Assembly (NCBI RefSeq): GCF_020379485.1
Contig: NC_063439.1
Location: 17,388,598 to 17,452,597, forward strand
Direction of reading: 5' to 3'
DNA length: 64,000 nt
From: Brassica napus
Taxonomy: Eukaryota; Streptophyta; Magnoliopsida; Brassicales; Brassicaceae
The translations under genes were made by a program, and so were the position numbers. Below are positions 33,706 through 47,743 of this stretch, one piece after another (the stretch's first letter is position 1; each line of letters opens with the position of its first letter). Below the pieces are notes generated by a model that saw only the letters and a program-made list of their open reading frames with translations, did no database searches and had not been told where the DNA came from.

Positions 33706-36280
33706 CAATCAAGAAACCCAGATGAAAAAGTCGGAGGGAGCTCCAACGTTACTGGAAGATGTGCAGTGTCGTGTCGGAAGAATTCAAAATGTGACGCTCA
33801 CTGGACAAAACGTTGTCTCTGATTTGACCCAAACATATGTAAGGCAACGACTATTGAGCGAAGATTGGAGAAGTGAGAACACCGATCTGACTTTCAATCT
33901 TTGTTGGCTCTTTGTGGAAGAAGCAAAAAAAATATCTACCACAACTGCTTCATTATTTTCCGTGTGGACCACTTCCAATTCTTCCACGTCCACCACACAA
34001 AACACACCATCAAATAAAACCAGTCGTCTAGTTTTGGTTTGAATCAATAACAAAGTAACAATGAGTACCGGTCTACCAAATCTCAATTGAAGACGGTTTA
34101 CGTGGATTGATACAGAACAAAGACTCACTGATACAGAGAATAAGTAACTTTTTTTGTTATTCTCTCTCTTAATTTGTAAATTTTCATTTATTTTAAATAG
34201 TAAGAATTTCTTTTAAACATTCACGTGGGAAGTGCTCTTAAATAACTTAGGGCACCTGTTTTTTTTTTCTCAATTTCAACTTTCATTCACCAATTCGTGG
34301 TAACGAGATTACAACCTTACACGATTTTCACCCCACATACAATATCGTGATCTAGTATCACCCAGGAACACTTATAGGATCCTACGTTACCCGAATCAAT
34401 CCGATATTACATTTTTCACTACTACGAGAACAAGATCATCCCACTACTCGGAATGAACCGTCTCTTAAACCCTAACTTAGACCACACGATGCGAAAACAG
34501 TGTCAAACAAACGGACAATGAAACGTAAACTGACTTATAATATAGAGAACAAGCAGTTGATCTTCCAATAATCCGAGTTCAGTTCGATATCAATCGCCTC
34601 AACACCTAAAAGACGCATTTCAGCCTCAGTTCATACCCGTTCTCTTCCACTGCCTCTATCCTTAGCCAAAAAACTGGACAGAGTCATCTAGACTGAAAGA
34701 CGGACCTTGACCGGTAAAGCCATCTTTAGTGGAGAGCTCTTCTCATAATTTTCAACCAAAATATTATTAAAAAAGTTAAAAATAGAAGAAAGGAGATAAA
34801 ATTAGAGAGAATCGTCTCTTTATAAAGAGGCATTTGAGAAAGTAATTCTACAGTTGTCCTTATTTTAGTGGTACATCAGAATTTTAGACATTTAATTTTA
34901 ATACAAAAAGCAAATCATCTTTATACACTAATATAATATCACCCAAAAATTAAATTTGAGAAATTAACCAGTGCTGATACTCTAAAGCTCTCCGGTGAGG
35001 GACTTTTCTCTTCTATTTCCTCTACTTTTTTTATTATTGTTTAATTCCTAAGAAACTCACCTAAGAGGTCATCCATTGCTGATGGTCTTAGAACATTCAC
35101 ATTGGAGAGCTCTTGATCATGTTCTTAAATAAAAATAAATAAACTAGGAAAGAGAAGAGTGAGAGAATGAGCAATGGTGATTATGATGTACTCGCACACA
35201 AGCTCTTTTAATAAAAAAAATACAATTAATCTCTTATATATTAATTGAGAAACATTACAATATTGTTTTATAGTCACGTGTCACCATGAGAATGAAATTC
35301 AAAATTCTTATAGAAATAGATTGGTCCATCTTAACTCATATAATATTTTTTATTAAACTAACTATTAAATTGATAAATAGTGTACAAAATAATATTCTCG
35401 CACTTTCCTTAAATAAAAGCTACGGAATTACCTAATATGGTTAAAGTATATATGACAATTAATGATTATGAATAATACATATTTGATAATAATTTTTGTA
35501 TCTTAGCTTTTTTTATTTAAGTTTATGTTATTAAAAAATATTAAACAACCACATTAACCATATAATAAACAAAATTATTTTTTTTCTTATATGTTATATT
35601 TTGAATTTTTAAAACGACTATAAATTACTGAAAACGTTAAATGTCTCATATTAAAATTTTGTGATCAATGGTTTAACTTTTTTTTGTGGTAACAACAAGA
35701 TACAAATGATCATAAATTGTATGAATATGAAATCTCATTTACTAGACATTCATATTATATAATAATATAGTTTAAAATTAAACTATATAACATAGAAAAA
35801 TACTTAAATATGATAATTTCCAAATTTGTATTGGAAAAGTATTGAACCTTAATATTTTAATTTTGAAATTTTCATTCAAAAAATCGCACATTAGAAATTT
35901 TTGTGTTTATCACATGAGTATGAATTCTCAATAATAAATATTTATATTAAAATATATTATATATCCATGTTCGTGTCATTGAAATTTAGTTATATACCAT
36001 ATAAAATAAATAAAATGATTGTTTTGATTTATTTACTAAAAAAAGTATCCTAAATAAACAAGATGTATACATAATAAGTATATGAATACAAATAAATAAT
36101 AATAGATAAACATTATTTTTATATATAACATTCATCTCGTACAATTGTGCGGGTCTTAAGAGAGAATGTAGAAGTGCTCTATACCAACAACATCTCTAAC
36201 AAATGTTCTAGATGTGTCATCATTCTATGGCCTAATTTTTTAAAAGAAAATTTAAAATAAACAATCAATTAAAATATTAT
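33706..36280. other. Intergenic: APC1 promoter and MITE-like debris
   Basis: The APC1 upstream region lies at 33706-34150. From 34200 to 35250 several GGAGAGCTCTT and CATTGCTGATGGTCTTA type motifs recur, resembling ends of PIF/Harbinger-like MITEs, but I could not pair the termini. 35300-36150 is very AT-rich with no ORF. Confidence 0.4.
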
Positions 36281-36289
36281 TTTACGAGA

Positions 36290-36795
36290 TGGATTCTATC
36301 CTTCACAAGGCCCGTCAGATAGCCGGTCAGACCCATCAAAATTGAGTATCCGCTTGGTTTCACAAGATGTACGACAAATCACCAGCTCGACTCAGGACTG
36401 CTTTTAGCCGACTCAAGCAGGCGACCAAACACAATCAGCTCAGCGGCTTAGCTCGTCAGCCTGATCACTCAGCCCGACGGGCTAAAGCCCATTAAAGCAG
36501 GCGACCTAGGGAAAGGAGATGTGAAGACCGGCTATATTAGGAGACGGGGAGACATCAAGAAAAGGGATCCGAACATCTACACACACACTTAGGGGTTAGA
36601 ATTAGGGTTTACTTCTTTATATTCTTTTCAGCTTGTACTTTCCCGGCGAGCTCCTCGAGCATCGGCTTGTTTCACTGTTCGTTTCGTTACTTGTAACCAA
36701 CAAACATCTTTCCGATCTAATAAAATACCTTCGAAACTAACCCATGGACGATTTTTGTCTCTCTCACTTGTTTCCGACCAAACTCGGTTCAAACA
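36290..36795 (+). repeat. LTR-like GC-richer segment (possible solo LTR)
   Basis: A ~500-bp block of distinctly higher GC stands in AT-rich DNA. It has a TATA-like CTATATTAGG, a downstream AATAAAAT and ends GGTTCAAACA. This resembles the promoter-to-end part of a gypsy-type LTR. No TG start or convincing target duplication was found, so it may be truncated. Confidence 0.35.
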
Positions 36796-39700
36796 ATTAT
36801 TATTAAGAGCATGTGTGAGAGAAAACCATTGATGATGCTCTGATGCTCTTGTTTGGAGAACTTTCTCAGTGAGTGTTCTCACATATGTCAACTTACTAAC
36901 AATTTTAGTTATTAAAAATAAATGCAAAATAACTATATAATTAAAATATTAATATTTTTTGTTTGTTAAGAGACTTGCATGTGTTCTATTTTGGGTGAAT
37001 TTGCGAGATAGCCAAAATCTAGAGTATAATTAGGCAAATGACTATGATTTTGACATTATTGAGTGAATAATATTTTGCCTTCTCCCAAGCCGGTTATACC
37101 CCTACTGAAAACAAGTTACCGGTCAAAACAAAAGGAGAGATGACATCGATGACTTAATAGATGGATCACATTCACTGTGTACTGTTAACTAACAAATCAA
37201 GCAAATATATCCACGTCACATGCTTTCTTACCACGTATATGTTAACTGTGCTATATAAATGTTTTATTCCATTTATAAAAGTACTATGTTTGATAGAAAC
37301 AAACAGAACACCTTCATATGAAACAGAACTAGAAACCTTAAACTCAATTCCACACCTAAATACTACGCCCTAAACTCGAATCTCTAAACTAAAACTCAAA
37401 TATTAAATCTAATTTCTAATTATAATAATTTTAAAAAATAAAATAAAATAAAGATATATAAAATTTGAACTATTGTTCTATACTATCTAAAATAGAGTGG
37501 AGACTATTCTTCAGAACTAATGCATTTGTGTTCAACCTTAACCCACCTCCAACCAAAATAGTATATAACACCAATCCCATCCCAACCCCTCAATAATAAA
37601 CCATATAACAACCCTACCATAAACCCTTAAATACTTAACCTTAAACCATAATCATTATACCCTAAACTCAAATATAAACCCTAAATTCAAATATAAACTC
37701 TCGACCTAAATAGAATGGAACTAAATAAATAGCATAATACATATTGGTGAAAATATTAAATGTCTATGATATTATCGAAGAAGTTAATGCTAATTCCATC
37801 TTTACCTCCTTCACCTACAAAATACTATACCCTAAACTTTAATCCCTAAACCCTAAACCCAAATATAAACCATAAACCCAAATATTAAAAGTATATAAAC
37901 ATTATCATTCTACATTAGGCATATAGAATAGAAAATCTGAAAATGTAGTTACAATCTAAAACTCATCTTAACATATTTTTCAAATATTGATATGGTTATG
38001 CCTTCATGGAAGATGGTAATTCTTGTCACAATATCAACCCCAACCATACATAAACTAAACCCTACACGGAAATATAAACCCTAATCCAATATCAACCCCA
38101 ATCTTTCATAAACTAAACCCTAGCCACTAATCACTAAACCCTATATGGAATATAAACTTTTATCCAACCTCAAACTCAATCTTTCATAAATTAAACCCAA
38201 ATTTCAAAATGTATGTAACATGCATTTTCATTCTACATGAGCATATAGAATAGAAAATGTAACAAACGATATAGCAAAATACATATATATTGTCCAAAAT
38301 TTTGAAGTGTCTATGATTACATGAAATGATGTAATGCTTACACCAAATTCAGGTTGATTGTAGCGAAAAGAAATAAAGATTAATGGCATTAAAAGAGGTG
38401 GAAGAGACAAGATAATATGAATATCATTTCCATTCAACATCACACTGTATTCTGTTTTATTTGATGTCATAATAAATTATGTTCTATTTACATTCAGATA
38501 TATTATTTTTTCTTTACAAAATCATATAAAGACTAATATAAAACACATGTATACATCGATACAAAACTCATATCAATGGAACATGAAACAACAAAGAACA
38601 AGATTGAACCATTTCTTTCAGACATCGAATGAAATATAACTTACTAAATAGTACATTATATATTAATAAACGTGACAAATAAGAGAATACCTGTTCCATT
38701 TCTTAAAATAGTATAGAAATACTATTATCCTTCCAACTCATTCTTGACAAACCTGAAAAACACAATGAAAAATAAGCACACATTAGTATACAAGTTGAAA
38801 GGAAATGGCAACATATGAGATAGGCTACTAGTATATGAATTACTCTCTGCTTAGGCTAAATGTTTAGTTGTGTCAATCGAAAATAGCCTATGCGAGTAAA
38901 AAAATAACACATGCAATTAGAATTATACCATCTGAAATAATATAGAATATATATATGGAAAGGAACTGAAGGTCAGATGGAATGGAAAACGAATAATATA
39001 TTAGTTTTGATACGATTCTTCAGAAATAGCAGAGAATGGAATGGCACGTAAGTAGTCTAAAACTAAGATTTTCCATTTCAAATAGCACATGTTCCATAAG
39101 ATATTCCATTTCACAGAGAACTAAATTTGTTTTATCGTAAAAGGACTTTTCATTCTAAAATGATTATCCCCTTCGCAGTAAACAAATGAGTACGACAAAC
39201 CAAAAAAAGTTCAACCCTAAATCAATTTGTTTGCCTCAGCTTACTAGATCGGACAGGCAACATAAACGATGGGTTAGATTTATCAACTTAGAATAGACTA
39301 GGGCCGAATCTATTCCACATAAGGGGAAAAAGCATGGAAATAATATAATCTGTGGCACAAAACAGAGAACTTACAATATTGCAACAGATCTCAACCTAAT
39401 CGCCAATATGAAGGAGATGAGGCTATGGTGGTCGTTCATGCCGATTACACTTACGAACTCTAATGAATCTCCTTTGAATTTCGAATCGGCGCGTTCGCTT
39501 GACGAACCTATGACGAGTGACGAGTTTGAATGGAAGACGATGCCTCCGCGGTGGATGGAAGAGCAATATACGGTGGAATCTGCTGCTTGATTCTGCGATT
39601 CAACAAATATCGGCCAGAAACTTTTCACCTTTTTAGAAAGTGACGAAGAAGAAAAAATTACTTTTGGGAGATGTGTGACTTTCTGATGACCACGCGTAAT

Positions 39701-40831
39701 TTTTGCTTGGTTGGATAATTAATTTTTTTTTTTTGAACTGCAGGTTGCGTTGAAGGCTAGCAGGGTAATATTATAGAAAATACACTCTATATGGATGTAT
39801 GGTAGGGCATTTGGCTATGGAGCTAAATATTATTTTTTTCTTAGCCATACGCTCCAATTTCTCTTCTATTTTTGCTGATGCTCTTAGGTCAACCTTATCA
39901 ATTTAAAAATTTTCCAAGGTTTTTAAAATTAAAATATGTTAATATTTAAAATTTAGATATGTAATTATTATTTTTTGATGAAATATTAAATTTATTGATC
40001 GACTAAATAAAAATGTTTATGTACAGCCAAAGAATGCTAAAGATCAAAAGAAACTGTGTCTCCTAACTATATCATGTATGAGCTCCGAACCAACAGTGAA
40101 GTCGACCCTGCAACTTCGGCTTCTATGCATATCTAATAGATAAAATTATTTGCCTTATAGTTTTGTCAATGATTCTAGCAAGCTGACCCACTGGTGGGGA
40201 ATGCTGAGAATGTCTTCTCTCGTTTCTCTAACGCCATATATAGTATATTGAATCATGGAATGACAATCACAAGAGTATAAAGGTTAACAGACCATGAGAG
40301 CCTGCCAAAATTGTCTGAACATTCTCATCCCAATCCAGGGATGGAGCTGGATACAATAGCGTACCTAACACCTGCAACTACAAAGTATAGGTATAGGGGT
40401 ACGCAAAGAAAAAATGATTTCTAGTCTCTTCATGTTTCCCACAAAATAGACAGCTTTGAATATGATCCTAGCTCTGTATTTTAAACTCCGTATTTTTAAT
40501 ATTTATTTTTTATTTTTTTTAGCTTGAAACCCTAACTCCAAAATCCCACTCTTTAAATCTAAACCGTAAGTTTAGATTATCTTTTAATAAAACTTATTTT
40601 GGTCATTTTCGTCATTGAATTTTTTTTTTTTTGACGTCGTCATTGAAAGCTATTTTGTGAAGATAAACTAAAAAGGTATATCCTAAAAAATTTCTCTTAT
40701 TTTAATGTTATGTAATATCTATCATATTTTATTTATTTTGGTATACTTAAATTATTATAAATTAAGTTTAGTATATATATTTATGAAGATAAATAATTAT
40801 AAGGACTAAAAGAAAAAGAAAAAATAGTTTT
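36796..40831. other. Intergenic AT-rich DNA with AAACCCTA-rich tract
   Basis: 37290-38200 contains many degenerate CTAAACCCTAA and AAATATAAACCC motifs without regular spacing. 38470-39130 has GGAATGGAATGG-like sequence. A 183-nt plus ORF (39408-39590) and an overlapping minus ORF have no recognisable family. 40490-40700 is a diverged copy of the VANDAL-like block at 27.5 kb. No convincing gene. Confidence 0.4.
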
Positions 40832-40883
40832 GAGGTTCTGAATAGTGAAACTTCAGGTTTGAAGTTTTACTATTCAGAACCTC
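40832..40883. repeat. 52-bp foldback: 24-bp arms, 4-nt loop
   Basis: Arm 40832-40855 (GAGGTTCTGAATAGT...CTTCA) is complementary to 40860-40883 at 23 of 24 positions, the exception being a G-U/G-T. The loop is GGTT. Not part of any gene I see. Confidence 0.9.
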
Positions 40884-40949
40884 GGAAGATTTGAGATTGG
40901 ATTGAATAACACAAGAATTCAAAATTTGAAAATTTGACATCAGTTTGGA

Positions 40950-41167
40950 AATGCCATAAGTGACAGATGTATCTAATGACATCACTGCTTTCGTCATGAA
41001 TTATCTTTTTCCAATTCCCCTTCCACAGTAAAATACAAAACATTTATGGTAATATGTTGGCAATAAAAGGAAGAAGACATTTATGGTAATATATTATGTC
41101 GGCCAAAAACAAAAAGAAACATTATTTATAGTAATATGATTGAATCGTGAGCACATATTATAAAACA
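40950..41167 (+). repeat. Left part of a duplicated SDR upstream region
   Basis: Aligns by eye with 55905-56036: both contain TGACATCA(T/C)(C/T)GCTTTCGTCAT, a TTTA(C/T)GGTAA and end ATTATAAAACA. The match resumes at 52448 after the Helitron cluster. It contains a short local duplication of the TTATGGTAATAT motif. Confidence 0.75.
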
Positions 41168-42636
41168 CTAGAGATTTTTTCCGCGCTTCGCGCAGATTGT
41201 GTCTTATAAATTTATTTTATTTATAATATTATTTGTCGGTTTGTTTCTTTTACATTAATTTTTTGTTTTTCCAATGTGAGTTTTTCTTAATTTAAATTTA
41301 TATGTTTATAGTTTTTCTTTTTTCTGGTTGTAGATGGAGAATTATATTTTTTATTGATAGTTTTTGAATGTGACATAAACTTTTTGAAATTTTAAAATAA
41401 TGTTATATATAGTACAATTAACACATTAAAGAAGAGAAACATATTTAAGCACATTTTATACAGGTTTTATATACATAATTTTAAACATTATATATGTATA
41501 TATTATAAGTTTGAAACATGTAAATGCTTTCTAAAGTTAAATACTTGTTCTGAGTTTACATAACTTATCGAAAGTTTTATTTTTTTTAAATTTAAATCAC
41601 AGAAAAAAATCAAAAAGTCAGTATAAATGGGTTTTCTTGGGCTTTTAAATCAACACTGAAAATTTACATGAATCATATAACAACAGTTTTATAAACAACT
41701 CGATAAAATTTGACCGAGCCAAAGATTTTCACACAATATGTTCTTTCTTCTTCAAATTGCGAAGAGCCTATAGGCACAAGAAAAAAATCATAATTTTTGT
41801 TTTCACTTATTTAACATTTTTTTTCCTTTACACACGGAATTTATTACACTGCTATAAGCAATTGAGAACTCTATTCATATAAGATTCACATCTATGCATT
41901 TTGACAAAGAAGAATTTTAGCCATCTTTAGTTTCAGAATGAATCAACTTCAGTCATATACACTATATTTTCTCTATGATTCAAATCTTACAATTTTAATA
42001 TATGTGCAGATTTCCATGTGAAAAAACACGCACGCCATCTATCGTTCAACCTATTACTTTTTCCAAAGTAAACACTATAATCCTCGTTTGGTTAGCTCCA
42101 CAAACTAATCTCTTTGGATCAGTGTAACCTTTCAGAAAATGATAATCTTAACATCTTACAAAGAAAAAACAACAAATATTGACTTATTTATATGAATATA
42201 TATTATTTTAAATCATTATAGTGGACGAAGAAAGCACCATAATTTGTACAACAAATTTTTTTTAGATTCACTTCATCATATTCACCATTTTACCATTTTA
42301 ATTACATAATTTTATATGAGCTTCTTCACCTTTCCCGGTTATTTTCTCTTTATTTATAACTACAATATAAAGTTATAAACTATATATATATTATAAATTA
42401 ATAATTTATTTACTCTTAAAGTAACGATTAAAAATAGAACATAATTCAATATAGATATATGATTCTATTAATAAATTAGCAGTTACAAATTTAAAATTTT
42501 TAGAAATATCAAAAGTTTTATATTAGTTAATTATCTTCTAAATGACATTTATTTTTAATTCTTTTTGGATGAGAATATTTTGGCTGAGGTGGATAGCCTC
42601 AAAAGCCTTGAATTTAGTCCCTTTTATATAGTAGGA
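41168..42636 (-). mobile_element. Helitron A (1469 bp, non-autonomous)
   Basis: 5' end (minus) TCCTACTATATAAAAGGGAC begins at 42636. The 3' end has the hairpin GCGCTTCGCGC (41183-41193) then CTAG (41168-41171). It is flanked by host A and T. The boundary is confirmed by the paralogous empty site at 56036/56037. AT-rich, no coding capacity; ATREP-like by its ends. Confidence 0.9.
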
Positions 42637-45600
42637 TTAAAATCACTAGATCGTTTTCCGCGCTACGCGCGGATAATTACTTTAATTTCTATAATTAATT
42701 TTGTTGTGTGAATATAAAATATTACAAAAAAAATTATGTATATAAACTATGTAGTATGTAAGGTATATAATATATGAGGGGAAACATACTGTGATTTTTG
42801 TTGTTTGAATGTTGCATATAATTTTTTCTTATTATTTTGTAATGATTTCTTTTATTAGTTTACCAAACTACCAAAATTGTATTTAGAATACAAAGACAGC
42901 TCAGATGATGTCGGAAAGTTTTTCTTAGTTGTGTTTCCTCGATTAGTTTTTTTATAAGCTTTAGATGGAAAATGTAGCTCTAACTCATGTATTGACTTTA
43001 CTCTTATTTTCTTAGAGTTTGACAAAGAAAAGTGATACTGGTAATAGTTTTGATCGATTTCTAGTTTTGAAGTGTATTTTGTTGATGAACTTCTTTAATT
43101 GGATGAAGCTGAATTTTCAACACTTTCTTTTTGTACTCAGTTGTTCTTTTTGGTGATGTTAGTTATGTCGTGAAATAAAATTGTGTTACTGGTGTTTAAG
43201 CGACTAATAATGTTTCCAAAAATTGATAAAAAAAATAGTTATACATCATCTAGCATAATAAGTATTGTTTGTTTATTTTTTTATAAATTTTTGGGTTAAT
43301 GATTGTTATCACAACGACATGATATTTTGATTAATTTTCATTAGAAACTCATAAATTTCTATAACTATATGAGTGTTATTTATATGTTTCGACTCTATTT
43401 GTAAGGTTATATATGTTTTAGCAGCAATTAAACAATGCTTATATGATCAATTCACTTAAATTTGGGTATTTTCAATGTAACATATTATTCAGGCTAAATA
43501 ATCTAAATAATAACTTAATTAAATGATATTCAAACACATTTTAAAATTTTCAACTCTTGTGAGTTTTAACCTTGTAGTCCATATTATTTCGACTATTATC
43601 AACGGTTTTCATTTCGCACTATAAATTAATAATTCTATTTAGAGAATTTTATTGGCAGTGGATGTTTTTGTTTTTATTTGTTGTGATGAACTAATATATT
43701 GTTTTCAAAATATTTACTTGTTGGACAACTATATTATCATTATTTTTTTTGGTGACATTAAAACAAACATGTATTATTAATTATGTAAGATGATACATAT
43801 TTGAAAATTTTAAATTTTGTATAGTCTTATATGTAAATATACGATGAATTAAATAATTATTAATAATATAAAATATTTTGTATCTTAAGATCGTATTTTC
43901 TTATATAATTTTGCATGTTAATATATATTACACTGAATTATATTGGTTTGAACATCTTTTCGTTTGAAAATAGACTATCTCCAACATTATATATATCAGC
44001 GATAATTATATATATATTTTTTGTATTGTTGTTACTTGAATGGTCTTTATTAATATGTGGATGCGGTCTTAGCCTGAATTACATGTCACTCGGATGTACT
44101 TAGATTTAAGACTTTGTAAATTTCATAATTTTTTCAGTATGAGGCTAAACAAATATGGTGTTCTCTTCTAAAATTTTACTTAAGATAAACAATGTGGTTA
44201 CTGGTTTGTCCAGTTTACTGGGCTAGAGATTTTGTACATTTTTATGATGTATTTAAAACATATTAATAGTGTAAAACTTTTTAGATTAATTCTAGAGAGA
44301 CCTAAAGTGGTAAATAATTTGGAGATGTCCTTTTGTTTTAACATAGATAAAATTACCCATTACTGTTGATGTCTCATTTTTAAAATATTACACGCAGGTT
44401 TTGTTATTTAAAAAAATATTTCTATAAAATACTAATAGAACATGTTAAATTATATATATGTTTTTGCTTGATAAAATAAATTTAATATATTTTTGAAAAA
44501 TAGAACTTTATATTTATGCTTCATACAGTATTAGACTGCGTGATTTAATTATACTTTATTGTTTTTGTTACCTAATATAATGTAAATGAATGTGTGAAAT
44601 ATATAATTGTTTTTGAACCCGGTCTTAGCTAGTTAGAATTCATTTTTTTGGGAAATCATATGATTTCTAAAAATATTTTTTGCATGATTTCATCTTACTC
44701 ATGATTTCTAGAGCTATATATTATATATTCTTAGATATTCCTAGCAATCATGGCTTTTTAGACATCATTGTTTGTGGAGTTAGTTCTTGAGCTTCAACTT
44801 ACTCAACCCCTCTCCTCTATGTTTTGATTTGTAGTGAATCAAATAAGATCGTTTCCGAGTGAAACCTATCATCGTCAATCTCTCACTCCAATATAATAGT
44901 GGATGATACATGGATACATTCAGTCGGCCAGAAGAAGGTCTAGTGGTTGTGGAAAGATATATATATAAGCTGAAGTAAATTATCTATCTCAAAAACTTCC
45001 AAGAGATACTTCTCTATATATACCTCATTTGAAAGGTGGCAGGTTTTTTTCTACATGCAAATACGTAACAACACTCACGTGTTTTTTAAAAAATAAATTG
45101 AAAGCTGTTTGGAATAAGCTTTACTGGACTATTCCACAAATATGCACACTTTTGAACACTAACTTTTCTTCACCTTTTACCGCTTTTAGTTAGGCTCTAC
45201 ATTGTCGTCATAATCACTTGAGATCATTTGATCCCCTTTCTTTAACTTAAGTGACCTTTAAAGAGAAAATTTGTACCACTTCATCTTCCAGCTTTTATAA
45301 ATAAAAAGTGATCTTTTGCAATTTCATTTACATTTCGCGATAACACAACAATTTGTATTTTGTCAAGCAAAAAAAAAAAGAATGTGCAAGAACTACAACA
45401 TTATTTCTGTCGTTTGTGATTCCTCCCTATTGTTGTGGTAAGTTACAGAACATTGTAAATAAAAGAGATATTGTAAAAGAGAAGAGAAACACTTTTATTG
45501 ACAGAAAAAGCATCCGAGTCTGAAATGAATGCAACTTTAGTCTTGCATGCACATTGGGAAGGATCATTGCTACGTACATACCACACACAAAAAAATTGTC

Positions 45601-45952
45601 TAATTGAAAAAATGAGCAACTAAAATTGTCATTAAGTAGATAACATGGGGACAGAGGGTTTAACAGGGAAAATACTTGAGAACTCTAACAATAATGGAAG
45701 AAGAAGGTTAATAAGTCATGCCACTCTCCAGCTGGATCAACGTACTTTACTACTACGATGACAACACTGGCACTCTCACGCCTCATAAGTGTTGTTTTGG
45801 AGAAAAAATCAATAAAAAAAAAAGATAATTCCCAAGTTACCGTTAAAAAAAAGAGAGAGCGGCAGTAAAAGAAACCAATTCTCCACGGTGATACCTCTAT
45901 TGAACCTATTCTCCACCATGAAGTCAGAAAAGATAAGAAGGTTATTTTTCAT

Positions 45953-46156
45953 TTGATTTACGAACCTGAGATCAGATGTGATCTTCAGCTTAACGTCTAT
46001 TCTCTCTCTGTCACTCAATTGCAGGCAATGGTTGCCAAGAGAGAAGATGAAATCAGCAAGGCGATGAGACGTTGCTATGAAAAGCATGTCACAGATTCTG
46101 CTGTTTCTACGCTTCTCTTCATGCTGCATAAACACTTAAAAGACAATCCTTGTTAA
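45953..46156 (+). pseudogene. Gene-like fragment captured in Helitron B
   Basis: The ORF crosses a strong acceptor (CACTCAATTGCAG) at about 46024, after which it encodes the charged segment MVAKREDEISKAMRRCYEKH and ends HLKDNPC. The composition is coding-like but I do not recognise the family. The position inside a Helitron suggests a captured exon. Confidence 0.35.
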
Positions 46157-46623
46157 ATATAAAAAAACAGAGCCTGATCTGAAGGCAATCATCATAAGTT
46201 ATGGGAGTGATGTGTGGGCACCTGGCACCATACCATCAATGTGAATTCCTTCTCCAGAAGTTATCTTTCATTGAAAACTAAAAACTTTAGAATATAAGAA
46301 AGAACATATTACCGATTGTGTGAGGGGATATTTAAGTACCATGATATTTGTATATGTGAAGTTATGTCACTAACGGAGGTCGTCAGATCGATTTGGGTCA
46401 AAATAACGTTATCTTGGGGATCACATCAACATCTGTAGCCTTGATTTCGTCTGATACCAAGACAAACGAACAAAGCATCTAGATTTAGACAACTCACAGA
46501 TTCATGTTCCACATTTGAAACTTCAGTAAAAGAATTATTGAATTTACTTACAGTAGATTCTGTTTCAAGGGTTTCACAGCTTGTGACTTTCCGGTGGAGA
46601 CGGGAGACTTTCCGTTGGATTTA

Positions 46624-46728
46624 ATGGCCGTAGCGGTAGCTTCTTCAGAGGAGGTTTTTGATCAGGGTTGGACTGAAGATCAAATGGAGCACTTTATACA
46701 GAAGATGGAAGAGGGGGAGGTGGAATGA
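46624..46728 (+). pseudogene. Small 34-aa ORF in Helitron B
   Basis: ATG at 46624. Acidic peptide starting MAVAVASSEEVFDQGWTEDQ and ending EEGEVE. GC content is higher than the surroundings. It may be a captured exon. No homolog recognised. Confidence 0.25.
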
Positions 46729-47743
46729 AACAATTACAAAAGATTAAAGAGCATAATATAAATTCATCCGTACATATTTTCATGTCCATGTCTGCCGCTC
46801 TGGATCTCGCCTCTAATCTTGGTTGGAAGATCCACAAATATGATGTTATCATCGTCTGCGAAAATTATATCCGTTTTTCAAACGCATGTCTGTCAATATG
46901 GTCTCCTTCTTTCCTACTCCGATTCACTTAAAGCCGAATATTTAACCATTACTGAATATACCTACCCTTGACAAAATAGTAATCAAAAAAAGAGATTTGT
47001 TAAATGTTTGCGAGTACACGTTTCAAGAGTATTTTGCTTGGATCAAAATTTTGATATTCAATGATTTATATAGGAGAGGATAAACAAATGGATTTGAAAC
47101 GAAAGCATGAAAAGAGTAGTAAAGAACATGATTGAATGATGGAGAGTGGATTGTGCTAAAGGCCAATTGTTGTGATTCCAAACAATGATGAGATTAAACA
47201 GCATAATAGATTGACGCAGAGTGGGTTGGGTTACTGTAACGCTGTGACGTTTAAGTCGAAGAGTCAGGAAATCAAAATTTAACGCTTCCGAGACTGAAAG
47301 TTATATAGGCTTGAGTTGCCTTTTGAAAAATATAAACACGGCCCAAACGAAGTACCATTTTTGTCTTAAAGATATTATGACATGGCGCTTTAAAACTCTA
47401 TGATTGGTCTGAATTATTAATCTGACGTGGACACACTAGCTGATGAGTATATTCAACTTTTATTATTGTAAGACTAGGTCAGTTCCCGGGCTACGCCCGG
47501 GTTATTTTCTAAGAAAATTTTGAACCAAAATATTATATTAGATGTAGGTATTCTTTGTTTGAACACAAAAAAATGTGTTGGTAATAATTATTTTTGTTTG
47601 GGATGGAAGGATTGTGTGTTATAATATGTCTGAAAATTTGTAAGTAAAAGCCAAAAAAGCAGTAAAAGCAGATTAAAAGCCTAAAAAGCAAATGTTTAAA
47701 AGCCAAAAAAGTAGTAAGTAAAGTAGATAATGGAGGAAGCAGA

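Larger units (their letters stand above)
42646..47473 (-). mobile_element. Helitron B (4828 bp, non-autonomous)
   Basis: 5' end (minus) TCTTACAATAATAAAAG begins at 47473, with GTCCACGTCAG and CCAATCA following. The 3' hairpin CCGCGCTACGCGCGG (42658-42672) precedes CTAG (42646-42649). The empty site 56045/56046 in the paralogous region confirms the left boundary. Nine host bases (42637-42645) separate it from Helitron A. It carries gene-like fragments at 45.9-46.8 kb but no Rep/helicase. Confidence 0.88.

Noticed and set aside
33494..34042. 182-codon plus-strand ORF
   Set aside because: Overlaps APC1 exon 1 on the opposite strand and has no protein-family features.
37290..38200. Interstitial telomere repeat
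   Set aside because: AAACCCTA motifs are degenerate and not in a regular 7-bp tandem.
39371..39628. Overlapping small ORFs on both strands
   Set aside because: No recognised family, no splice or promoter context, and both strands are open by chance over the same bases.
43915..44103. Hydrophobic 62-codon ORF in Helitron B
   Set aside because: AT-rich sequence alone gives I/L/F/Y-rich translations; no start context or conservation evidence.
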